Source: Streptomyces koelreuteriae (GTDB lineage Bacteria > Actinomycetota > Actinomycetes > Streptomycetales > Streptomycetaceae). Taken from it: a DNA stretch of 64,000 nt. The notes beneath the pieces are model-generated. The model was not told the origin of the DNA and ran no database searches. It saw only the letters and a list, made by a program, of their open reading frames with translations. Of the stretch, positions 8,138 through 17,700 are shown in pieces (positions within the stretch are counted from its first letter, which is position 1; each line of letters begins with the position of its first letter). Both the position numbers and the translations under genes were made by a program. The stretch spans positions 7,564,001-7,628,000 of the forward strand of contig NZ_CP075896.1 of assembly GCF_018604545.1 (NCBI RefSeq). The letters are read 5' to 3'.

Positions 8138-10336
8138 CTAGGCCGAGTCCTGGCCCGTCGCGTGTCCCGGCATGGCCGAAGGCCCGTCGCCGCGGGCGAG
8201 GGCGCTGGGCCACCAGGCGCGGGGGCCGATGTCGATCACGAGCGCGGGCACCAGCAACGAGCGGACCACGAGCGTGTCGAGGAGTACCCCGAAGGCCACG
8301 ATGAAGGCGATCTGCACCAGGAACGCCAGGGGGATGACCATCAGTGCCGCGAACGTGGCGGCGAGCACCACACCCGCTGAAGTGATCACCCCGCCCGTCG
8401 TGGTCAGCCCCCGCAACACCCCCGCACGCGAGCCTCGTTCGAGGGCCTCCTCCCGTACCCGGGACATCAGGAAGATGTTGTAGTCGACGCCGAGAGCCAC
8501 CAGGAAGACGAATCCGTACAGCGGGACGGACGCGTCCGTGCCGCTGAACCCGAGGAGATGCTCGAAGACGAGCGCCGAGACTCCCAGTGTCGCCAGGAAG
8601 TTGAGCGCGACGGTCGCCACCAGCAGCACCGGTACCAGAAACGAGCGCAGAAGCAGGACCAGGATCAGCAGGATGATGCCGAGCACGACGGGAACGATCA
8701 CCGTGCGGTCCCGGGCCGAGGTCTGCTGGGTGTCGTACTGCTGCGCCGTGTAGCCGCCCACCAGCGCGTCGGCCGCGGGGACAGCGTGCACGTTCTCGCG
8801 CAACCGCTCGACGGTCTCCTTGGCCGCGTCACTGTCCGCCGCCGCGTCCAGCGTGGCATCGATGCGGACACGTCCGTCGACGACCCGCGGCTCACCGGCC
8901 CCGGGCCGTCCCGAGGCGGAGACCGTGCCCGCCGATGCCACGCCCTCGGTGTTCCGGACGGCGGCCGTCACCGCATCGGCGCGGTCGGCGTCGGCGATGA
9001 TGACAGCCGGGTTGCCGGAGCCCCCGGGGAAGTGCTCGCTGATCGTCTCCTGGGCGGCGACGGAGGGAGCGTCGTTCACGAAGATCTCGTCCAGCGGCAC
9101 GCCCTTGGCGGACAGCGTGGGTGAGAAGGCCGCGAAGACGGCGAGGCCGAGCACGGTCACGACCCAGGTCCGGTGCGGTCGCGCGTCCACCCGGGCGGCA
9201 ACCTTGCGCCAGATGGCGTGGCCTTCCGTGGACGTGGACGCGCACGCGGACGTGGACGCGGCCGGGGCTTTCGGGCGCGAGGGCCAATAGGCGGTACGGC
9301 CCAGCAGGGCCAGAGCGGCCGGCAGGAAGGTGAGCGTGGAGAGCACGGCGCACACGATGCCGATGGCGCCCACCGGTCCGAGGGCGCGATTGTTGGTGAG
9401 ATCACTGGCGAGCAGGGCCAGCAGCCCGAGGGCCACGGTGGCCGCGCTGGCGGTGATCGCACCGAACGAGCGGCGCACCGCGGCCCAGGCTGCCACGGCC
9501 CGGTCTCCGCTCACGGCGAGTTCCTCGCGGAAGCGCGCGGCCAGCAGCAGGGCGTAGTCGGTGGCGGCGCCGATCACCAGGATGGACAGGATGCCCTGCA
9601 CCTGGCCGTCGACCCGGACCACGTCCCGCTCCGCCAGCGCGTAGACCACCGCACAGGCCAGTCCCAGGGCGAAGACGGAGCCGAGGATGATCAGGAACGG
9701 CAGCAGGACGCTGCGGTAGACGAGCAGCAGGATCACCAGCACGGCGGCCAGCGCCACGCCCAGCAGCAGTCCGTCGATGCCCGCGAACGCGTCCGACAGG
9801 TCGGCCTGGCTCGCCGCCGGGCCGGCGACCTGCGCCTCGGTGCCCGGCACCTTCCGTGCCGCGGCGCGCACCTCGTCGAGGACCTTGGGCAGTTCCTCGC
9901 CCAGCTCGGGCTTGAGTTGGACGACGGCCTGCAGCGCCTGGCCGTCGTCGGAGAGCAGGGCGGGGGAGGGGCGGCCGACGACCCCGGCTCTCCCTGCCAG
10001 TGCGCCGACGGAGTCGGTGGCAGCTGCCCGCTGCGCCTCGCTGACCCGCTTCCCGTCCGCCGTCCAGACCACGATGGCGGGCAGGGTCTCGGACTGGTCG
10101 AACTTCTCACGGGCCGTGAGGACCTTGGTGGACTCGGCGCTCCGTGGCAGGAACGCGGCCTGGTCGTTGGTGGCCACCTCGCCCAGCTTGCCCGCGTACG
10201 GTCCGAGCGTTCCGCCCACCCCCAGCCAGACCAGCAGCAGCACCAGGGGTACGAGCCACCGGGCCCAGCGCGGTGCGCGGTTCCCGCGGTCATGCCCAGC
10301 AGCGGAAGTAAGTCGACGAGTGAGTATCTCAATCAT
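8138..10336 (-). CDS. MMPL/RND-type membrane exporter
   Basis: About 732 residues. The architecture is a two-fold repeat. One helix near the N-terminus (WLVPLVLLLVWLGVGG) precedes a large extracytoplasmic domain and a five-helix block with GAATDYALLLAARFREEL. A second helix, outer domain and helix block contain ALGVDYNIFLMSRVREEA. The two (A/G)xxxDY motifs carry the proton-relay aspartates. Such proteins export lipids or drugs using proton force. I chose ATG 10336, which lies inside the palindrome shared with the MarR gene. An ATG at 10360 would add 8 residues and overlap marR. It is probably repressed by the adjacent MarR protein. Confidence 0.85.
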   Translation of the reverse strand: MIEILTRRLTSAAGHDRGNRAPRWARWLVPLVLLLVWLGVGGTLGPYAGKLGEVATNDQAAFLPRSAESTKVLTAREKFDQSETLPAIVVWTADGKRVSEAQRAAATDSVGALAGRAGVVGRPSPALLSDDGQALQAVVQLKPELGEELPKVLDEVRAAARKVPGTEAQVAGPAASQADLSDAFAGIDGLLLGVALAAVLVILLLVYRSVLLPFLIILGSVFALGLACAVVYALAERDVVRVDGQVQGILSILVIGAATDYALLLAARFREELAVSGDRAVAAWAAVRRSFGAITASAATVALGLLALLASDLTNNRALGPVGAIGIVCAVLSTLTFLPAALALLGRTAYWPSRPKAPAASTSACASTSTEGHAIWRKVAARVDARPHRTWVVTVLGLAVFAAFSPTLSAKGVPLDEIFVNDAPSVAAQETISEHFPGGSGNPAVIIADADRADAVTAAVRNTEGVASAGTVSASGRPGAGEPRVVDGRVRIDATLDAAADSDAAKETVERLRENVHAVPAADALVGGYTAQQYDTQQTSARDRTVIVPVVLGIILLILVLLLRSFLVPVLLVATVALNFLATLGVSALVFEHLLGFSGTDASVPLYGFVFLVALGVDYNIFLMSRVREEALERGSRAGVLRGLTTTGGVITSAGVVLAATFAALMVIPLAFLVQIAFIVAFGVLLDTLVVRSLLVPALVIDIGPRAWWPSALARGDGPSAMPGHATGQDSA

Positions 10337-10340
10337 TGAG
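10328..10340. promoter_or_regulatory. Putative MarR operator between MMPL and marR genes
   Basis: CTCAATCATTGAG is a perfect 13-bp palindrome (6-bp arms, 1-nt centre), followed at once by TGATCA. It covers the proposed ATG of the exporter and ends 18 nt before the marR ATG. MarR proteins bind palindromes of this kind in divergent promoters, so it probably controls both genes. Confidence 0.55.
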
Positions 10341-10358
10341 TGATCATATACTGGAGCC

Positions 10359-10862
10359 ATGAGTGGCTCAGGCACCCCTTCGACACCTCTTCCGGGAGAC
10401 GACCCGACGGGGTTGCAGTCCTTCGCCGTCCTGTTGCGCAGGATGAACGGCGAGTTCAATCGCATCGCCCACGAGTTCGCACAGGCACACGGCCTTCATC
10501 TCACCGACATCCAGGCCCTGATCGCGATCCTGGACGCCGACCCGGACGGTGTGGGCGAGCCCATGACGCCCACGAACCTGCGCAGGCAGCTCAACCTCAC
10601 GTCCGGCGCGGTCACCGCGTGCCTCGACCGGCTGGAGAAGGCGGGTCACATTCGCCGGGTCAGGGCCGCCGACGACCGGCGTGTGGTCCACCTGCACTTC
10701 GCGGAGGCGGCCAGGGGCCTGGCCAGGGAGTACTTTCGGCCGCTCGCGCGCAGCACCGATACCGCGCGGGCCCGCTTCACGCCGGAGGAACTCGCGGTGA
10801 TCGCACGATTCCTCACGGAGATGAACCAGGAACTCGTCCTGCTGCGTCGCGACCGGGGCTGA
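10359..10862 (+). CDS. MarR-family transcriptional regulator
   Basis: 167 residues. A dimerisation helix is followed by the winged helix: TNLRRQLNLTSGAVTACLDRLEKAGHIRR is the helix-turn-helix region around 68-96, and VRAADDRRVVHLHF is the wing (R-x-x-x-D-R-R). MarR proteins usually repress a neighbouring exporter and release on binding a phenolic or lipophilic ligand. It is divergent from the MMPL exporter with a palindrome between. The region 10863-11050 after it holds nothing I recognise. Confidence 0.85.
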   Translation: MSGSGTPSTPLPGDDPTGLQSFAVLLRRMNGEFNRIAHEFAQAHGLHLTDIQALIAILDADPDGVGEPMTPTNLRRQLNLTSGAVTACLDRLEKAGHIRRVRAADDRRVVHLHFAEAARGLAREYFRPLARSTDTARARFTPEELAVIARFLTEMNQELVLLRRDRG

Positions 10863-11050
10863 ACTTCCTCGTCGCGAGGGTGCGCGATCTCGGCGGGTGT
10901 CACGCCGTTTGTCTCGGCGGCCCGCTGGTGACCCCTATCGGGCGGGGTCGGCCCAACTGTCACTGAAGAGAAGGCCGCAGACCTCGGCCTCGTCCCGTGG
11001 TCGCTCGCGCTGGGGCCGTGTTCGGGCTGTCCGCGTGGAGGCGGGCGGCG

Positions 11051-11719
11051 TCACGTCAGGGTCTGGTCGAGTTCTTCCATGACGAGTGCGCGGTGGGGCA
11101 AGGGGGACGGGCCGACCCGGTCGCGGCGCATGCCGTCCAGGATGAGGGTGAGGTAGCGCTTCCACAGCTCCGGGGCGACGCCGCGGCTGTGCTGGGTTAC
11201 GGCACCGAGCATGATCTGGATGAGCGGGAAGTCGGTCGGTTCGATGTCGTCGCGGAGTCGGCCGTCCTGCCGGGCGCGCGCGATGACGGCGTCGACGGCG
11301 GGATGGAGACGGTCCGGGATGGCGGCCACGCGGGGCCTGCCCTGCGTGACTCCCAGCAGGAACTCTCTCAGGCCGCGGCTCTCGGCGAAGACCCGCGCGG
11401 TGGCCGTGAAGAACTGTACGAGGCCGTCCCAGGAGTCTTCGTGCGCGAGAGCCTCTTCCGCGAGCGCGACCACGCGCTCCACCTCGTCTTCGAAGACGGC
11501 TTCGATGAGTTCTTCTCGGCCGGCGAAGCGACGGTAGGCGGTGCCGACACCGACGCCCGCGTGGTGGGCGATGTCGTCGACCGTGACGTCCAGACCTCGT
11601 TCGGCGAAGACCTCGCGAGCGGCGGCGATGATGCGCTGCCGGTTGCGTTCCGCGTCCGCCCGCAGGGGGCGCGCCGGAGTTTTCCCGGAGGGCGGGGTGG
11701 AGGCGGCTCGGCTGCTCAT
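11051..11719 (-). CDS. TetR-family transcriptional repressor
   Basis: 222 residues. The N-terminal helix-turn-helix (about 22-68) contains RQRIIAAAREVFAERGLDVT and VGVGTAYRRFAGREELIEAVF, the classic TetR recognition helix with Y-R-R-F. The C-terminal helices form the ligand pocket and dimer interface. It is divergent from a flavin monooxygenase and separated from it by two near-identical GGAGA-N5-TCTCC palindromes. It therefore probably represses both that gene and itself, with the monooxygenase substrate or a related compound as inducer. Confidence 0.87.
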   Translation of the reverse strand: MSSRAASTPPSGKTPARPLRADAERNRQRIIAAAREVFAERGLDVTVDDIAHHAGVGVGTAYRRFAGREELIEAVFEDEVERVVALAEEALAHEDSWDGLVQFFTATARVFAESRGLREFLLGVTQGRPRVAAIPDRLHPAVDAVIARARQDGRLRDDIEPTDFPLIQIMLGAVTQHSRGVAPELWKRYLTLILDGMRRDRVGPSPLPHRALVMEELDQTLT

Positions 11720-11740
11720 GCATCCACTGTAGACGAAACC

Positions 11741-11755
11741 GGAGATGACATCTCC
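11741..11755. promoter_or_regulatory. Putative TetR operator, site 1
   Basis: GGAGATGACATCTCC is a perfect 15-bp palindrome with a single central base, 22 nt upstream of the tetR start. It shares AAxCGGAGAT and TCTCCA flanks with site 2, 45 bp further on centre to centre. Confidence 0.65.
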
Positions 11756-11785
11756 ATTTTCGGTGCTACAGTGAAACAGGTAAGC

Positions 11786-11800
11786 GGAGATAACTTCTCC
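11786..11800. promoter_or_regulatory. Putative TetR operator, site 2
   Basis: GGAGATAACTTCTCC has perfect GGAGA/TCTCC arms and differs from site 1 at two central positions. It lies 54 nt upstream of the monooxygenase start. The two sites bracket the space where both promoters must lie. Confidence 0.65.
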
Positions 11801-11853
11801 ACTTGCTGTGTGTGCCCGTGCGTGATGCCGAGAGGGAAGAAGGAAGGATCGCC

Positions 11854-13065
11854 ATGAGCAAGCCGCGCGCCCTGATCGTGGGCATGGGTATCGGAGGCCT
11901 GGCCACGGCCGTGCGCCTGTATGACATCGGCTGGGAGACCCTGCTCGTCGAGCGCGCGCCCGAGCGCCGTCCCGCCGGATACTTCGTCGGACTGTTCAAG
12001 ACCGGGCGGCTCGCCGCGCAGCGGATGGGCGTGCTCGACGCGATCGGCAACCGGGCCGTCGAGGGCGGCGCCACCTACGACATCGACCGGGTGGGCCGCC
12101 GTCGGCCGGGTCTCGGATACGGCGACCTGCCGGGCGAGCCCCGTCTGCTGCTCCGGGGCGACATCGAGGGTGCCCTCTACGACTCCGCCGTGTCCCTCAC
12201 CGACATCCGCTACGGCACCACCCCGGTGGCCCTTGAGGAACACCCCGACGGGGTGGACGTCACGCTGCGCACCACCGCGGCGGACGAGACCGTCACCGAA
12301 ACCACGGAGCGCTTCGACCTCGTGGTGGGCTCCGACGGTCTGCGCTCCACCGTGCGTCAACTGGCCTTCGGCCCTCACTCGGACTACCTGCGGCCGTTCA
12401 ACCACATCATCGGCGCCACCGTCCTCAAGGAAGCGGTCCCCGGCTTCAGCCTTACCGACGGCATGATCCTGGCCGAACCGGGCCGCTCCGCCTGGGTGTT
12501 CCCCTTCACCGACCACCAGCCGGGGCTGCTGTTCAACTACCGCACCGAGGACGAGGACGCGGAGTTCAGCCGGCCGCCGATCGAGTCGCTGCGCCGCGCC
12601 TTCGGTCCCGAACCGACCGGGCCCGTGCTGGAGAACCTCCTGCGGCAGTTCGAGCAGGCCGATGACTGTCTCTTCGACTCCGTCCATCAGGTGGCGATGC
12701 CCCGTTGGCACACCGACCGAGTCGTCCTCCTCGGCGACGCCGCCTGGTGCCTGACGCTGTACTCCGGGATGGGTGCCTCCAGCGCCATCACCGGTGCGGA
12801 CCTGCTCGGCACCCTGCTGCAGCGCAACCCGGGCAACCCCGCGCGGGCTCTGCGTGAGTGGGACCAGAAGCTGCGGCCGTTCATCGACAGCATGCAGGAG
12901 CACGGCCGTAAGGAGCTGGTGCAGTTCGTCCCTCAGACCCGCAAGGACAAGCTCACCCGCACCCTCACCTCATCGCTGATGGGCAACGCGGTCGGCAAGC
13001 GCGTGATGAGGAGGCTGCTCGCGCCTGCGTTCAAGGCCAAGTCCCTCGACCCTGCCGCGGCCTGA
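11854..13065 (+). CDS. FAD-dependent aromatic/tetracycline-type monooxygenase
   Basis: 403 residues of the p-hydroxybenzoate-hydroxylase/TetX class. The dinucleotide motif is ALIVGMGIGGLATAVRLYDIG near residues 5-25. VVGSDGLRSTVR is the conserved DG motif, and VVLLGDAAWCLTLYSGMGAS is the GD motif binding the FAD ribose. These enzymes hydroxylate aromatic or polyketide rings using NAD(P)H and oxygen and can inactivate antibiotics. ATG 11854 follows GAAGGAAGGA. The divergent TetR gene and twin operators suggest induction by a toxic aromatic compound. The substrate is unknown. Confidence 0.82.
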   Translation: MSKPRALIVGMGIGGLATAVRLYDIGWETLLVERAPERRPAGYFVGLFKTGRLAAQRMGVLDAIGNRAVEGGATYDIDRVGRRRPGLGYGDLPGEPRLLLRGDIEGALYDSAVSLTDIRYGTTPVALEEHPDGVDVTLRTTAADETVTETTERFDLVVGSDGLRSTVRQLAFGPHSDYLRPFNHIIGATVLKEAVPGFSLTDGMILAEPGRSAWVFPFTDHQPGLLFNYRTEDEDAEFSRPPIESLRRAFGPEPTGPVLENLLRQFEQADDCLFDSVHQVAMPRWHTDRVVLLGDAAWCLTLYSGMGASSAITGADLLGTLLQRNPGNPARALREWDQKLRPFIDSMQEHGRKELVQFVPQTRKDKLTRTLTSSLMGNAVGKRVMRRLLAPAFKAKSLDPAAA

Positions 13066-13147
13066 CCTGCCGACGGCGACGGGGACGGTAGCTCCATCCC
13101 GTCACGTACTGGGACCTCCGCCACGGCCAGGTCGATAGTTTGACGGC

Positions 13148-13801
13148 ATGAGTGACGGCATCGCGTGGATGGGCGCACACCATCACACCCCTTCATCGAC
13201 CGTGCCCGGCATGCTCGGCGGCATCTCACTGACTCTGGCCCGAGGCATGGAGAGAGACGAGTTCCTCATCAACCTGGGCGCCGACCTCGACGAACTGGCC
13301 GCGCGCACCCCGTGCAGGGAGTTGCGCGTACCGGTCGAGCGGCCGGGCCGGCCCTCCCCTCACCTCAACCGCGCCATGTACGGCATGAGCGGTGAGTGGA
13401 CGTACGTGCTCGAGGACTGGGGCATGGCGACCTGGGCGACCGGCTACCGAGGCAAGGTCAGGTCGATGCTTCCCTGTGAGGGCGAGGAGATCCTCTGCCT
13501 GACCGCCAACCGTTTCAGCCCTCCGGCCCTGATCATCCATGCGCCCGGTGCCCGCGCACACCGGGCTGACTTCGGCACCGACACCGAACAGGGCTCGGCC
13601 CTCGATGCCGCCCTCAGCGCCGCGGGCGCGGTCTTCCCGTCGATGCCCGAGGCCAGCGAGGCCGACGTCGTCGCGCACTTCGAGGAGCATGCCGAGCGCC
13701 TGCCCGAGCTGGTGTTCACCGCCGTGGGCGCCTACACGGGCGTGATCATCGACCAGGACGCAGTGAAGGCCGGTGACCTTCCCGGGGTGCTCTGCCGTTG
13801 A
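13148..13801 (+). CDS. DUF6461-family protein
   Basis: 217 residues. The opening GISLTLARGMERDEFLINLG and the centre GEWTYVLEDWGMATWATGY match the actinobacterial DUF6461 family of unknown function. In this family the N-terminus often reads xxSxTxVRGLxxxExLxRLG. There is no signal peptide or membrane helix. It is a lone gene between the monooxygenase and a convergent HAD gene, and its function cannot be guessed from context. Confidence 0.65.
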   Translation: MSDGIAWMGAHHHTPSSTVPGMLGGISLTLARGMERDEFLINLGADLDELAARTPCRELRVPVERPGRPSPHLNRAMYGMSGEWTYVLEDWGMATWATGYRGKVRSMLPCEGEEILCLTANRFSPPALIIHAPGARAHRADFGTDTEQGSALDAALSAAGAVFPSMPEASEADVVAHFEEHAERLPELVFTAVGAYTGVIIDQDAVKAGDLPGVLCR

Positions 13802-13888
13802 GACCAGGTACGGCGGCCAACGAAGCCTGTGCCTCTACGACTTCCACCGCCGAGAGCTGTGGCGGGCCGCTGTCGATTGACCATGGAG

Positions 13889-14437
13889 TCAGCCCAGGCC
13901 GGTCGCCCATGCCGTCAGAGTGGTGAAGTCGTCGATGACGAGACCGCGTCGGGGGTCGACCCGGTGCAGTAGGGCGGGACCCTCGTGGTGCTCCTTCACC
14001 CAGACGCGATCCGCTTCGGTGATCTCGTCGTCGATCCAGGCGAATGCCCGCCCTTTCGCCCACGCGACGATCTCCGGCGTCTTCCAGAACACACCGCCGC
14101 CGGGCTCGGCGCGCGGCGCGGACCAGGCGAGGAAGGGCAGCTCGGGCAGTCCCAGGACCGGTGCGACGAACGTGTTGACTTCTTCCTCCCACGTCGTCGC
14201 CCACACCAGGTCAAAGGGAAGCGCGTCCAGCGCCGGGCCGTGATGCGGGTTGAGCCACACGCGCAGCGGTTTCACCGGCTTGTTCGGTAACCCCCACGCA
14301 GTCAGCCGACGCCGCTCAGCAGCCTCCCAGCGAGGTGTCAGCAGCCGGTGCGTCTCGTATCCCGCAGGTCGTCGGTGAGGCTTCGCGGCATACGGATTCA
14401 GAGGCCCGTCCACATCCACCAACAGCACTGGACGCAT
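13889..14437 (-). CDS. Small HAD-domain protein
   Basis: 182 residues. It starts with PVLLVDVDGPLNPY, a HAD motif I (DxDGPLN). It continues with LVWATTWEEEVNTFVAPVLGLPELPFLAW, carrying the threonine motif, and ends with AWIDDEITEADRVW and HRVDPRRGLVIDDF. This set is typical of the Streptomyces HAD proteins related to polynucleotide-repair or RNA-repair HAD domains, whose substrate is not settled. ATG 14437 is chosen because its ribosome site is a run of nine G followed by AG. It faces the DUF6461 gene tail to tail. Confidence 0.7.
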   Translation of the reverse strand: MRPVLLVDVDGPLNPYAAKPHRRPAGYETHRLLTPRWEAAERRRLTAWGLPNKPVKPLRVWLNPHHGPALDALPFDLVWATTWEEEVNTFVAPVLGLPELPFLAWSAPRAEPGGGVFWKTPEIVAWAKGRAFAWIDDEITEADRVWVKEHHEGPALLHRVDPRRGLVIDDFTTLTAWATGLG

Positions 14438-14705
14438 TAGCTCCCCCCCCCTTGACGCTGCCGCGCACGGTATCGGCCGATGACGAGACTGCCCAGCGAA
14501 ATTCCGGGAGGCGGCGAGATCCAGTAGATCGGGGCTCCGGGTGGATGGGGCGATCTTGAGGTGACAGCAGCCGAAGTTTCTGGGGCAGAGACCCTCGTTC
14601 GGATCAAGCCCTGGCGGGTCAAGCGAATCGTGACTCATGACCGCAATGCCCGTATCCTCATCAATGCACGATTCTTTCCGATGAGCGGATTCATCGCAGG
14701 CGCAA

Positions 14706-17700
14706 GTGAGGCGAAGCGTGGTTCGGTCCGGCGAGGAACCCAAGCCGGCGGGGCGTGCGACTGACGGCACGGGGCCCGCCCGACCTCGCGAGCGGTTTCT
14801 CCAGGGCGAGTCCGTCGAGGCGGGCGTACGGGCGTCCATCCTGAACTCGTGGCAGCGCTGCCGGACCCTGGGGCTGTCGCCGGACGAGTCCGATCTGCCC
14901 TACCGGGAGGACTTCGACCCGGGGGGCCGTATCGTCCGCGCGGCCGTTCCCGTGCTCGACCGGCTGCAGTCCGCCTTCTCCGGCAGCAAGGTCAACATCT
15001 CGGTCGCGGACGCGAACGGGACGGTTCTGCTGCGCCGCTTCGGCGATCCGGCGATGGCCAGGGAGCTGCCGGCGATCCAGCGGGTCCCCGGGTTCGTCTT
15101 CGCCGAGCGGGTGGCCGGGACGAACGGCATCGGGCTGGCCCTCGCTGAGCGGCAGCTCATCCGCGTCCACGGCGCCGAGCACTTCGCGGAACGCGCCCAG
15201 CAGAGCGCCTGCGTCGCGCTTCCCGTCCGTGATCCGCTCAGCGGCCGCATCGAGGGCGTCCTGTGCTTCGGCTATCCGCGCGGTTTCGACCGCCCGGCGC
15301 TGGCCGCGGCGATCCGCCGGGCGGCCGAGGCCATCGAGCGGCGGCTGCTGGGGCAGAGTTCCGCGCACGAGCGTGCGCTGCTGCGGGCGTATCTGGCGGC
15401 CGGGGCCGGGGTCGAGGGTGGGAGTGGGGTCGTCGGGCTGCGCGGCGGCGTCTCGGCGGGTGCGCCCGTGCACGTATTCCAGCCTCGTGACCAGGCGGTC
15501 CTGCGGGAGAAGGCGGCCGAGCTGATCTCCCGAGCCCAGCGGGCCGCCGTCGACGTGACCCTGCCCGACGGGCGGCGGGTGACGCTCGTGAGCCGTCCGA
15601 TGACGAGTGCGTCCGGGGTGCAGGGTGTCGCCATCGAAGCGGTGCCGCACGACTCCTCGGCGAGCGGGTCACTCCTCCTTCCGCAACGAGCCGACGACCT
15701 GCCGAGCCTTCCCGCCGTCCCCGCCGCCCCCCTGACCTCCCGGTCCGCGATGTCCCTCCCGTCCGGGCACCCCACCGGCCCCGGCCCGGTCCTCGCGGCC
15801 GACGGCGGCAGGGGAGCCGGGCAGCCCGGCGGGGGTGTCGCGGGTGACGGCGGCCAGGGGGCCGTGGCTCCTGGTGAGGGCGTCGCGGGCGACGGTGATC
15901 GCGGCGCCGCCGGGCTCGGTGAGACCGTCACGGCCGGGCCGGGCGATGCCGTCGCGCCTGATGGTGATCGAGGACCAGCCGGACCCGCCGGACCCAGCGG
16001 GACGGTCCCGGGCGGACCGGACAGACCGGGTGACGCCGTCGTGGCCGACGGAGGGCGCGACGCCATGGGCGATCGCCCCGACGACACCTTCCCGGCCCGG
16101 GCGCTCGTGATGCTGGGGGAGCCGCAGGTAGGGGCCTATGCCCTGGCCGCGCGGCGGCGGCTGGAGTTGTTGTCCGAGGCCAGTGCCCGTATCGGCACCA
16201 CCCTGGACGTGCGCCGCACCGCCGAGGAGCTGGCCGAGACGGCCGTTCCGCGACTGGCCGACTTCGTCACCATCGACCTGCCCGACGCCGTCCTGCGCGG
16301 CGAGGAGTCCGCCGACCCGCTCGCCGACCTGCGCCGCACGGTGCTGTACGGCGCACGCGAGGGCCTGCCCTTCACCCCGCCCGGCAAACGCATCGACTAC
16401 GGTCCGACCTCGCCCCAGCTGCGCTGCCTGAACGGCCGCGAGGCGGTGCTGGAGCCGGATCTGAAGGCTGCCGCGGGCTGGCTCGCCCAGGACCCCGAGC
16501 ACACCGCGCGCCTGCTGGCCCACGTCCACTCGCTCATCGCGGTGCCCCTGCTCGCCCGCGGTGTCCTCCTGGGCATCGCCAGCTTCTACCGCGCCGGGAG
16601 CTCCTTCGGCGACGACGACTGCTCGCTGGCCCAGGAGCTCGCCACCCGCGCCGCCCTGTCCATCGACAACGCCCGGCGCTACACCCATGAACGCACCATG
16701 GTCCTGGCCCTCCAGCGCCGGCTGCTCCCGCACGGTCTGCCCGACCAGGACGCCGTCGAGGTCGCCCACCGCTATCTGCCCGCCGAGTCCGACGTGGGAG
16801 GGGACTGGTACGACGTCATCCCCCTCTCCGGCGCCCGCGTCGGACTGCTCGTCGGCGACGTCGTGGGTCACGGCATGCTCTCCGCGGCCACCATGGGACG
16901 GCTGCGCACCGCCGCGCGCAGCTTCGCCGAACTCGACTTCCCCCCGGACGAGGTCCTCGTCCACCTCGACAACCTCGTGGGGAGACTGGACCGTGAGGAC
17001 CCCGACGGCAAGGGTGCCGGGGTCATCGGCGCGACCTGCCTCTACGCCGTCTACGACCCGGCCTCGCAACGGTGCCTGATGGCCCGCGCCGGGCACCCGC
17101 CGCCCGCACTCGTCCACCCCGACGGCACCGTGACCTACCCCGACCTCCCGGCCGGGCCCCCGCTCGGCCTCGGTGGCCTGCCCTTCGACTCCGTCGAGGT
17201 CGACCTCCCCGCGGGCAGTCAGCTCGTCCTCTACACCGACGGCCTCATCGAGGACCGCAACCGCGACGTCGACGTGGTCCTGGAGCAGTTGCGTACGGCC
17301 CTGGCCCACCCGGAGCGCGCGCCCGAGGACACCTGCCAGGCCGTCCTGGACACCGTGGCGCCCGCGCACCCGCACGACGACATCGCCCTGCTCGTGGCCC
17401 GCGTCCACGCCCTGGACTCCGACCGGATCGCCACCTGGGAGCTGCCCGCCGACCCGGCACTCGTCGGCGAGGTCCGGGCGGACGCCATGCGGCGGCTGAC
17501 CGAGTGGGGGCTGGAGGAGACCGCGTTCGCCGCGGAGCTGATCCTCAGCGAGCTGATCACCAACGCCATCCGGCACGGCGCCGGGCCGATCCGGGTGCGG
17601 CTGCTCTACGGCCACGCCCTGATCTGCGAGGTCTCCGACGCCAGCAACACCGCCCCGCATCTGCGCCGGGCGGCCAGCACCGACGAGGGCGGACGCGGGC

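Noticed and set aside
14561..14764. 67-codon plus-strand frame before the SpoIIE gene
   Set aside because: It overlaps the SpoIIE start and has no ribosome site or recognisable motif.
15669..17660. 663-codon antisense frame over the first SpoIIE gene
   Set aside because: It has repetitive Val/Gly/Asp composition and no domain, while the plus strand carries complete PP2C and ATPase motifs.
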